A program made the translations under genes and the position numbers. A stretch of DNA of 12,066 nucleotides from Chloroflexota bacterium (lineage in GTDB: Bacteria > Chloroflexota > Limnocylindria > QHBO01): NCBI GenBank assembly GCA_005879815.1, contig VBKA01000060.1:1-12066 (forward strand), in the 5' to 3' direction. Positions 1 to 5,969 of this stretch are shown here, piece after piece. A model generated the notes under the pieces. The model was not told the DNA's origin. It made no database searches and saw nothing but the letters and a program-made list of their open reading frames with translations. The stretch's first letter is position 1, and each line of letters opens with the position of its first letter.

Positions 1-11
1 CCATCCTGAGC

Positions 12-1193
12 ATGAGCGACGTCTACATCCTGTCCGCCGCAAGGACGCCCATCGGCAAGTTCGGTGGTGGACTTTCCACGACACCTGCGACCCACCTCGG
101 CGCAACGGCGATCCGCGCCGCCGTCCAGCGCTCGGGGATCGCGCCGGAGCACGTCGACGAGGTGATCATGGGCCAGGTCATCCAGGCCGGCGCCGGGCAG
201 GCGCCCGCCCGCCAGGCGGCCCTGCGGGCCGGCCTCCCGGACTCCGTCGGCGCGACCACCATCAACAAGGTCTGCGGCTCCGGACTGAAGGCAGTGATGA
301 TGGGCGCCGCCGCCATCCGCGCCGGCGACGCGGACCTGATCGTGGCCGGCGGCATGGAGAGCATGAACCTCGGCCCGTACCTCCTCCCTGGGGCGCGCGC
401 CGGCTACCGGCTCGGGAACGCGGAGCTTGTGGATGCCACGGTGCAGGACGGGCTGTGGTGTGCGATCTGTGACGTGCACATGGGCATGCATGCCGAGCGG
501 GTGGCCGACAAGCACGACGTCACGCGCGAGGCGCAGGACGCGTTCGCGCTGCGCTCGCACGAGCGCGCGGTGGCCGCCATCGAGGCGGGTCGCTTCCGCG
601 ACGAGATCGTGCCGGTCGAAGTCGCGGGTAAGAAGGGCCCGACCACCATCGACACCGACGAGAACCCTCGCCCCGACACCTCGGCCGAGGCGTTGGCGAG
701 GCTCAAGCCGGCCTTCAAGACCGATGGCGGAACCGTCACCGCCGGCAACTCACCCGGGATCACTGACGGAGCAGCGGCCCTGGTCATCGCCTCGGATGAC
801 GCCCTCGAGCGCGAGACAGCCCAGCCGCTGGCACGCATCACGGCCTACGCCCAGGCGGACGTGGCGCCCGAGTGGCTGTTCGAGGCACCCATCGCCGGCG
901 TGCGTCGACTCATCGAGAAGGTGGGCGGCACCGTCGACGACTTCGACCTGATCGAGATCAACGAGGCCTTCGCGGCCCAGGTCCTGGCCGACGGCAACGA
1001 GCTCGGCTTCGACTGGGACAAGGTCAACGTCAACGGCGGCGCAATCGCCCTTGGCCACCCGATCGGCGCCTCTGGAGCCCGGGTACTGACGACGCTCCTC
1101 TACGAACTCCGGCGGCGAGGCGGTGGGAAGGGCCTGGCCACGCTCTGCCTGGGGGGCGGCGGGGCGGTGGCGATGGCCGTCGAAACGGTTTGA
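12..1193 (+). CDS. Acetyl-CoA C-acetyltransferase (thiolase)
   Basis: A complete 393-residue thiolase, the usual length for the family. It condenses two acetyl-CoA to acetoacetyl-CoA, or cleaves 3-ketoacyl-CoA in reverse, in the cytoplasm. The N-terminal half carries the nucleophile C88 in NKVCGSG and the GGMESM loop at about 114-119. The C-terminal half carries NEAFA (317-321), the catalytic His in GHPIGASG (H349) and the second catalytic Cys in CLGGGG (C379). All three catalytic residues are therefore present. The substrate loop around 146-162 (DGLWCAICDVHMGMHAE) fits biosynthetic/degradative acetoacetyl-CoA thiolases. The ATG at 12 gives the standard MSDVYILSAARTPIG start. Only 11 bases lie upstream, so its promoter or operon partner is outside the window. 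Nothing after the stop looks like a T-rich terminator. PhaA/AtoB-type acetoacetyl-CoA and longer-chain FadA-type specificity cannot be separated here, so I give no symbol. Confidence 0.96.
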   Translation: MSDVYILSAARTPIGKFGGGLSTTPATHLGATAIRAAVQRSGIAPEHVDEVIMGQVIQAGAGQAPARQAALRAGLPDSVGATTINKVCGSGLKAVMMGAAAIRAGDADLIVAGGMESMNLGPYLLPGARAGYRLGNAELVDATVQDGLWCAICDVHMGMHAERVADKHDVTREAQDAFALRSHERAVAAIEAGRFRDEIVPVEVAGKKGPTTIDTDENPRPDTSAEALARLKPAFKTDGGTVTAGNSPGITDGAAALVIASDDALERETAQPLARITAYAQADVAPEWLFEAPIAGVRRLIEKVGGTVDDFDLIEINEAFAAQVLADGNELGFDWDKVNVNGGAIALGHPIGASGARVLTTLLYELRRRGGGKGLATLCLGGGGAVAMAVETV

Positions 1194-1209
1194 AGACCAT
1201 CCTCCAGCC

Positions 1210-1237
1210 GTGACGGTGGCCAAGCCCCTCCTATAAT
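1210..1237 (+). promoter_or_regulatory. Sigma-70-type promoter for the glutamate dehydrogenase operon
   Basis: A perfect TATAAT lies at 1232-1237. GTGACG at 1210-1215 matches TTGACA at 4 of 6 positions, with a 16-nt spacer. The predicted transcription start is near 1244, about 70 nt before the ATG at 1317. An exact TATAAT is unlikely by chance in sequence this GC-rich, and it sits in the gap between two co-oriented genes. It argues that the thiolase and the gdh operon are separate transcription units. Confidence 0.6.
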
Positions 1238-1316
1238 CCGTCCCACGCGCCCCGCCAGCCTCCGCCATGTCGGCGTGCAGAGGCGCGGAGCTCGACTGGA
1301 GGCACGTTCAGCGTCC

Positions 1317-2585
1317 ATGGCCAGCCAGCGTCAGGTGGCGGAGGCTCCGAACATCTGGGCCATTGCCCAGCAGCAGTTCGACGAGGCCGCCGAAAAGCTC
1401 GACCTCGACGACGGTCTCCGTCGGGTCCTCCGCGTACCCAAGCGGGAGCTCACGGTCAACTTTCCGGTCACCATGGACGACGGGCACGTGGAGGTCTTCA
1501 CCGGCTACCGCGTGCAGCACAACCTCGCGCGCGGGCCGGCCAAGGGCGGCATCCGCTACCACCAGGACGTAACTCTCGACGAGGTTCGCGCCCTCGCCAT
1601 GTGGATGACCTGGAAATGCGCCTGCGTGAACATCCCGTACGGCGGTGGCAAGGGCGGAGTGATCGTTGATCCCAAGAAGCTCACCCTCCGCGAGCTCGAG
1701 GGCCTGACCCGCCGTTTCACCACCGAGATCAGCCCGCTCATCGGTCCTGATCGGGACATCCCCGCCCCGGACGTCAACACCAACGCGCAGACCATGGCCT
1801 GGATCATGGACACCTTTTCGATGCACAACGGGTACACGATCTCGGGCGTTGTGACCGGCAAACCGATCGCGATCGGTGGATCGCTGGGCCGCAACGAGGC
1901 GACCGCGCGGGGCACGGTCTTCACGCTGCTCCAGGCGAGCCAGGTGCTGGGCGTCCCCGTCAAGGGCGCGCGGGTGGCGATCCAGGGGTTCGGCAACGCC
2001 GGGTCGATCGCCGCGACGCTGCTGGCCCAGGAGGGAGCCACGATCGTCGCCGTCAGCGACTCGAGCGGGGGAATCGTCAACCCGAAGGGCCTCGACCCGT
2101 CCAAGGTCAATGCCTGGAAGCGCGAGCACGGCACGGTGGTCGGCTTCCCGCAGTCCGAGACGATCAGCAACGCCGACGTGCTCGAGGCCGATTGCGACGT
2201 GCTGGTGCCTGCCGCGCTGGAGAACCAGATCACCGCGCACAACGCCTCGCGCGTCAAGGCGCGGATCGTGGCGGAGGCCGCCAACGGGCCAACCACGCCG
2301 GAAGCCGATGAGATCCTGGATGAGCGCGGCGTGTTCATGATTCCCGACATCCTGTGCAACGCCGGGGGCGTGACGGTCAGCTACTTCGAGTGGGTCCAGG
2401 ACATGCAGTCGTTCTTCTGGACGGAGGAACGCATCAACGAGTCGCTCAAGGGGATCATGGATCGCGCCTTTGCCAGCGTGTACCAGATGAGCCAGAGCCA
2501 CGAGGTGCACATGCGCACCGCGGCTTACATGGTGGCGGTGAATCGCGTCGCGGACGCGACCACCTTGCGCGGCTTGTACCCGTAG
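1317..2585 (+). CDS. Glutamate dehydrogenase, Glu/Leu/Phe/Val dehydrogenase family
   Basis: A 422-residue hexameric-type glutamate dehydrogenase. It interconverts glutamate and 2-oxoglutarate plus ammonia with NAD(P), in the cytoplasm. Visible landmarks are RGPAKGGIRYH (72-82), the Lys-containing PYGGGKGG loop (107-114) and the catalytic Asp in APDVNT (150-155). The Rossmann turn GFGNAG follows (224-229), then NAGGVTVSYFEW near 348-359. I chose the ATG at 1317, giving MASQRQVAEAPN. It has a GGAGG at 1298-1302, rather far away at 14 nt, and the length matches the family. An in-frame GTG at 1275 would add 14 residues with no homology-like content. The next gene starts 20 nt after the stop with no terminator between, so co-transcription is likely. 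The sequence does not let me decide NAD versus NADP, so I leave gdhA/gudB open. Confidence 0.95.
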   Translation: MASQRQVAEAPNIWAIAQQQFDEAAEKLDLDDGLRRVLRVPKRELTVNFPVTMDDGHVEVFTGYRVQHNLARGPAKGGIRYHQDVTLDEVRALAMWMTWKCACVNIPYGGGKGGVIVDPKKLTLRELEGLTRRFTTEISPLIGPDRDIPAPDVNTNAQTMAWIMDTFSMHNGYTISGVVTGKPIAIGGSLGRNEATARGTVFTLLQASQVLGVPVKGARVAIQGFGNAGSIAATLLAQEGATIVAVSDSSGGIVNPKGLDPSKVNAWKREHGTVVGFPQSETISNADVLEADCDVLVPAALENQITAHNASRVKARIVAEAANGPTTPEADEILDERGVFMIPDILCNAGGVTVSYFEWVQDMQSFFWTEERINESLKGIMDRAFASVYQMSQSHEVHMRTAAYMVAVNRVADATTLRGLYP

Positions 2586-2605
2586 CCCGGTCGCCGACGA
2601 CGCCC

Positions 2606-3211
2606 ATGCTCGACCACGAGGAACGCTTCCTCTTCCGCGAGGAGATCCTGAACCTGGCGACCGCGCTCGCCGAACCGGGCCAGCTCGACAACGTCGAAGA
2701 TCTCCTCGCGGAGGTGACCACCTCACCCCGGTTCGACTCCGACGTCTTCACCCTGGAGCGCTCCCTTCAGGTGATGCTGGGGGGGCGAGCCGGCTCAACG
2801 CTGGTCGGCCTGCTCACCGTCGATCGCGAGGTCTTCGACGAGACCGGCGAGATGGGCCTGCCGAGCGAGGTCCACGAGCGCCTCGTGTCGTGGCGCGCAC
2901 GATTTGGGCTGGCCATCGACAACGCGCTCAACTACCTGAACAACCCCGACGGCATCCAGGGCCACAACTTCGGGACGCAGCTGCTCCACGCGGAGGGGGG
3001 AACCACCCTGCAGGGTCGCCTGACCCTGGTCCGCTACAACAACGAGCCGCAGTTCTTCATCGCCGATGCGGACGTCCTGCTGACGATGGCCGCGGATGTC
3101 CTGGAGCATCTCGGTGAGCACCTCGAGCCGGGGATGGTCGACGGCGACCTGGTGAACCGCTTGCGCGAGGGCGTGGAGCTCGTCGAACGACGCGCCAAGG
3201 CCCGGGGGTGA
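2606..3211 (+). CDS. Hypothetical protein, 201 residues
   Basis: I do not recognise this protein. It is soluble, acidic, and has no signal peptide or membrane segment. It opens with an acidic amphipathic helix (about 1-36). A conserved-looking middle follows: VGLLTVDREVFDE near 67-79 and LNYLNNPDGIQGHNFG near 108-123. A beta-rich stretch (LQGRLTLVRYNNEPQFFIAD, 135-154) and a charged C-terminal helix end it. I chose the ATG at 2606. The open frame runs back to about 2354 inside gdh, but that upstream part has out-of-frame composition. There is no clear Shine-Dalgarno. It sits between glutamate dehydrogenase and a Pta-N/DRTGG protein and overlaps the latter by GTGA (3208-3211), so the two are probably translated together. 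The context suggests a role tied to carbon/nitrogen branch-point control, which is only inference. Confidence 0.8.
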   Translation: MLDHEERFLFREEILNLATALAEPGQLDNVEDLLAEVTTSPRFDSDVFTLERSLQVMLGGRAGSTLVGLLTVDREVFDETGEMGLPSEVHERLVSWRARFGLAIDNALNYLNNPDGIQGHNFGTQLLHAEGGTTLQGRLTLVRYNNEPQFFIADADVLLTMAADVLEHLGEHLEPGMVDGDLVNRLREGVELVERRAKARG

Positions 3212-4302
3212 CGGCCCCGGAGGATCCGGCGGCCCGCCGGGTCTTTCTGGCGGCGACCGGACAGAACCGGGGCAAGACGACCGCCTCGCTGGGCCTGATC
3301 GCCGGCATCATGCGCACCGGCCATCGGCTCGGTTTCCTCAAGCCGGTGGGACAGCGCTACCTGGTGGTCGATGGCACCCGCGCGGACGAGGATGCCGTCC
3401 TCGTGCGCGAGGTCTTCGACCTGCCCGATGCGCTGAACGACATGAGCCCGGTCACCCTGCCGCGCCACTTCACCACCGACTTCATCTTGGGCCGCATCAC
3501 CGACGACCTGGCCGGGCAGGTGGAGCATGCGTTCCTGCGCGTCGCCGCCGGGAAGGACCTGGTGGTCATCGAGGGGACCGGGCACGCCGGGGTCGGCGCC
3601 GTGGTCGGCATCTCGAACGCCTCGGTCGCGGCCCTGCTGGCCAGCAAGGTGATCATCGTCAGCGAGGGTGGCGTCGGCCGGCCCATCGACGAGATCGTGC
3701 TCAACGCCTCTCTCTTCGAGCAGCACGGGGTCGAGGTGCTGGGGGCCATCGTCAACAAGGTGGAGATGGACTCCCACGCCGACCTGCCCGAGATCCTGCG
3801 CCGCGGCCTGGCCCAGCACGGCATCGAGCTCATCGGCTGCATCCCGTACAGCGAGCTGCTGGCCAATCCGTCCCTCGAGCTGATCGTGACGCACCTCGAG
3901 GGCGAGCTGCTAGCGGGTGAGGCTACCCCGGGCCAGACCATCGGCCACGTGGCGATCGGCGCCATGCAGGCGGACCACGCCATGAAGATCCTGCGGGAGC
4001 GCACCCTGCTGATCACGCCGGGCGACCGGGAGGACATGATCCTGGCCTCGCTCGCCGCCCGCGGTCATCCGGTGATGGGCCTGATCCTGACCGGCGGTTT
4101 TCACCCCAGCGGAGCGGTTCTGCGCAGGCTGCGCGACGCGAACCTCTTCACCTACCTAGTGGAGACCGATACCTACACCACCGCCCAGGCTGCCAACGCC
4201 ATCCTGGTCAAGACCCATCCCACCGACACCGACAAGATCGCGACCATCATCGAGCTCGTCGACGGGGCGATCGACACCAACGCCCTCCTCGATCGCCTCT
4301 GA
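3208..4302 (+). CDS. BioD-like P-loop / DRTGG protein (phosphotransacetylase N-terminal type)
   Basis: A 364-residue protein with two modules. Residues 11-235 form a dethiobiotin-synthetase-like P-loop ATPase: TGQNRGKTT at 17-25 with K23 and T24, LKPVGQR near 44-50, IEGTGH at 121-126 and NKV at 183-185. Residues 245-350 form a DRTGG domain: GHVAIGAM, then ITPGDREDM at 269-277, LTGG at 294-297 and DTYTTA at 321-326. The same pair forms the N-terminal regulatory part of long phosphotransacetylases (E. coli Pta type). The catalytic PTA_PTB domain is absent and the stop is not a frameshift scar, so this is a stand-alone sensor or regulator and not an acetyl-phosphate enzyme. The start is GTG at 3208, inside the stop of the previous gene, which fits translational coupling. 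The ligand is unknown; a nucleotide or acyl-CoA/pyruvate signal is plausible by analogy with Pta-N. Confidence 0.88.
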   Translation: MTAPEDPAARRVFLAATGQNRGKTTASLGLIAGIMRTGHRLGFLKPVGQRYLVVDGTRADEDAVLVREVFDLPDALNDMSPVTLPRHFTTDFILGRITDDLAGQVEHAFLRVAAGKDLVVIEGTGHAGVGAVVGISNASVAALLASKVIIVSEGGVGRPIDEIVLNASLFEQHGVEVLGAIVNKVEMDSHADLPEILRRGLAQHGIELIGCIPYSELLANPSLELIVTHLEGELLAGEATPGQTIGHVAIGAMQADHAMKILRERTLLITPGDREDMILASLAARGHPVMGLILTGGFHPSGAVLRRLRDANLFTYLVETDTYTTAQAANAILVKTHPTDTDKIATIIELVDGAIDTNALLDRL

Positions 4303-4317
4303 ACACGGTTACTGGAC

Positions 4318-4337
4318 GTCGGCCGTACGATGCCGAC
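4318..4337 (+). promoter_or_regulatory. -10-like box inside an inverted repeat abutting the start codon
   Basis: GTCGGC (4318-4323) and GCCGAC (4332-4337) are perfect reverse complements. They enclose CGTACGAT, whose TACGAT (4326-4331) resembles a -10 box at 4 of 6 positions. The ATG follows at 4338, so transcription from this box would start at or next to the start codon. That would give a leaderless or nearly leaderless mRNA. No -35 or Shine-Dalgarno is visible. The inverted repeat could be an operator or could be chance. Confidence 0.35.
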
Positions 4338-4928
4338 ATGACTGCCACCGCCGTCCGACCCGCTGTCGACAGACTCCACTTCACCGGCGATCCGGAAGCC
4401 GATCAGCTCCTCGTCTCCGATCCGTTCGCCCTGCTGGTGGGCTTCGCCCTCGACCAGCAGGTGACCGTGCAGAAGGCATTTTCCGGACCGATAGAGCTCC
4501 GTCGCCGGCTGGGCCATCTCGATCCGGCTCGCATCGCCGCTACCGACCCCGCGGAGCTGGACAAGCGCTTCCGCGAGCGTCCCGCCGTGCATCGATTCCC
4601 GGGAGCCATGGCCAGGCGAGTGCAGGCCCTGGCGGGCGCGATCACCGAGCAGTACGGAGGAGACGCCGGCAGGGTATGGCGCGAGGCGCGCGATGGAGAG
4701 GACCTCCAGGCCCGGCTACTCGCGCTGCCCTCTATCGGGGAGATGAAGGCGAACAGCATCATGGCCATCCTCGCCAGGCAACTTGGGGTGGAGCTGCCGG
4801 GTCTCTCTGAGCGCCTGCCGCGCCACCCGACGCTGGGAGACGTGGACTCTCCCGAGGCACTGACGCGCTACCAGGAGGGGAAGCGGGCCCACAAGGCCGC
4901 CATGCGCGCCGCCGGCAAGCGCCCCTGA
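4338..4928 (+). CDS. HhH-GPD-type protein, TIGR03252-like
   Basis: A 196-residue protein with the all-helical HhH-GPD fold of base-excision DNA glycosylases. It closely resembles the uncharacterised TIGR03252 family. The signatures are ALDQQVTVQKAFSGP (37-51) and the hairpin LPSIGEMKA (130-138), followed by ILARQLGVELP. The Lys used by bifunctional glycosylases (endonuclease III type, after the hairpin Gly) is not at its place. No Asp sits in the usual position some 18-20 residues after the hairpin; the next candidates are D169 and D171. There is no iron-sulfur Cys cluster, since the protein has no Cys. It may bind DNA without normal glycosylase chemistry, or use another residue. The ATG at 4338 is the natural start. 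The gene lies 35 nt after the previous stop, has its own -10-like box, and is followed by the convergent terminator region. Confidence 0.87.
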   Translation: MTATAVRPAVDRLHFTGDPEADQLLVSDPFALLVGFALDQQVTVQKAFSGPIELRRRLGHLDPARIAATDPAELDKRFRERPAVHRFPGAMARRVQALAGAITEQYGGDAGRVWREARDGEDLQARLLALPSIGEMKANSIMAILARQLGVELPGLSERLPRHPTLGDVDSPEALTRYQEGKRAHKAAMRAAGKRP

Positions 4929-4935
4929 CCAGAGC

Positions 4936-4978
4936 AAAAAACGAGGGGAGGCCGGACGTGGGCACTCGCCGGCCTCCC
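4936..4978 (-). terminator. Rho-independent terminator of the coaX-coaBC-panC operon
   Basis: GGGAGGCCGG (4946-4955) and CCGGCCTCCC (4969-4978) form a perfect 10-bp GC-rich stem with a 13-nt loop. Read on the minus strand, the stem is followed after 4 nt by six T (A run at 4936-4941). This is a textbook intrinsic terminator for transcripts coming leftward from panC, 134 nt past its stop. On the plus strand the stem is followed only by ATTGGG, so termination of the HhH-GPD gene there would be weaker. Confidence 0.8.
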
Positions 4979-4987
4979 ATTGGGTCG

Positions 4988-5078
4988 CGGTCCATCCGGT
5001 CGCGTTCCGGGGACCGAGGCGCCGGCCGGCATCATACGGGCTGAGGTCCCCCGGTCACTAGTACTTTCTGGGGGTCAG
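4988..5078 (-). other. Structured 3' untranslated region downstream of panC
   Basis: Two further hairpins precede the terminator on the minus strand. CGGTCC (4988-4993) pairs with GGACCG (5011-5016), and inside it CCGG (4996-4999) pairs with CCGG (5007-5010) around a 7-nt loop. That makes a 10-bp stem with one 2-nt bulge. CTGA plus CCCCC (5041-5044, 5048-5052) pairs with GGGGG plus TCAG (5070-5074, 5075-5078), a 9-bp stem with a 3-nt bulge. No known riboswitch or RNA family is recognised, and no credible ORF fits. It may protect the mRNA end, yield a small RNA, or be chance pairing in GC-rich DNA. Confidence 0.4.
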
Positions 5079-5111
5079 CGAGACGGGTACCGGCCGGCCT
5101 CGGGCGGGGGC

Positions 5112-5966
5112 TCAGGCGGCATCCCAGGCGAGCGGCAGACAGTCGGTCAGACGGGTGCGGCCGATCCATACCGCGAGGAGTGCCAGGGCCGGTCCGGTGA
5201 TGCGCTGGAGCTCGTCGAGGCTGTAAGCGTCGGCGACGCTGATGTAGTCCGGGCGCGCAATGGACTCGGCCGCGATCAGATCGGTCATCCGTGCGCGCAG
5301 GACCTCGGCGGATCGCTCTCCGCGCTCGTAGGCCTTGCGGACCGATTCGAGCGCCGCGAACAGGCACGTGGCCGCGTGGCGCTCCTCGATGGAAAGGGCG
5401 CGGTTGGCCGCGGAGATGGCCAGGCCGTCCGGATCCCGCACCGTGGGGCAGACGACGACCTCGAGGTTCACGAACAGGTCGCGCAGCATGCGACGGATGA
5501 CCACCACCCGCTGGGCCTCCTTCTGGCCGAGGTACAGGCGTGCGGGTCCGACCAGGTTGATGAGCTTGAGGGTGGCCGTCGTAAGCCCGTCCAGGTAGCC
5601 GGGACGTGATGCGCCCTCGAGCCTCCGGGTGAGACCCTCAACGGTGACCCTCGTCAGGTCATCCACCGGATAGACGGTGTGCACGTCGGGGAGGAAAACG
5701 ATGTCGACCCGTTCCCGCTCGAGGAGAGCGAGGTCGCGCGCCTCATCGCGAGGGTAGCTGGCCAGCTCCTGCGCATTGGAGAAGACGGTTGGATTGACGA
5801 AGCAGCTGACCACTACGCAGCCGTTCTGTTCGGCCGCGCTGCGGACCAGCGATAGCTGTCCCTCGTGCAGGAAGCCCATAGTCGGCACGAATCCCACCGA
5901 ATCGCCAGCGAGCCGACGCTCCAGGATGGCTGCCCGCAGGTCCGGGACGGTGCGGGTGACGATCAC
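5112..5966 (-). CDS. panC: PanC-family (pantothenate synthetase-like) protein with altered active site
   Basis: A 284-residue member of the pantothenate synthetase family, of normal length and collinear with E. coli PanC. True PanC joins pantoate and beta-alanine with ATP through a pantoyl-adenylate. Retained landmarks are PTMGFLHEG (28-36), with M30 and H34, then FVNPT (56-60), YPRD (71-74), RPG (121-123), K149, RRMLRDL (158-164) and RDPDGLA (177-183). Several usually invariant residues are changed. The second His of HxGH is Q37, and the Gln of VNPxQF is V61. RPGHF is RPGYL. KDxQQ is KEAQR, with E150 and R153, and SSRN is SAAN, with A186 and A187. I checked these codons on the reverse strand. 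The GTG start at 5966 lies 3 nt after the coaBC stop, with no clear Shine-Dalgarno. Family membership is secure; the normal pantothenate-forming activity is not. It could be a clade-specific PanC, an enzyme with another acyl substrate, or a decaying gene, although the frame is fully open. Confidence 0.85.
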   Translation of the reverse strand: MIVTRTVPDLRAAILERRLAGDSVGFVPTMGFLHEGQLSLVRSAAEQNGCVVVSCFVNPTVFSNAQELASYPRDEARDLALLERERVDIVFLPDVHTVYPVDDLTRVTVEGLTRRLEGASRPGYLDGLTTATLKLINLVGPARLYLGQKEAQRVVVIRRMLRDLFVNLEVVVCPTVRDPDGLAISAANRALSIEERHAATCLFAALESVRKAYERGERSAEVLRARMTDLIAAESIARPDYISVADAYSLDELQRITGPALALLAVWIGRTRLTDCLPLAWDAA

Positions 5967-5969
5967 CGG

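Noticed and set aside
1275..1316. Upstream GTG extension of glutamate dehydrogenase
   Set aside because: The extra 14 residues are Arg-rich and unlike the family N-terminus, and the GGAGG lies downstream of this GTG.
2354..2605. N-terminal extension of the 201-residue protein into gdh
   Set aside because: It would overlap gdh by over 230 nt in another frame, with low-quality composition; the ATG at 2606 sits just after the gdh stop.
1308..2726. A 472-codon open frame on the minus strand opposite glutamate dehydrogenase
   Set aside because: Its composition (Arg, Gly, His, Asp, Val repeats) is what high-GC codon bias yields in an antisense frame. It has no family motifs, while the plus strand is a clear glutamate dehydrogenase.
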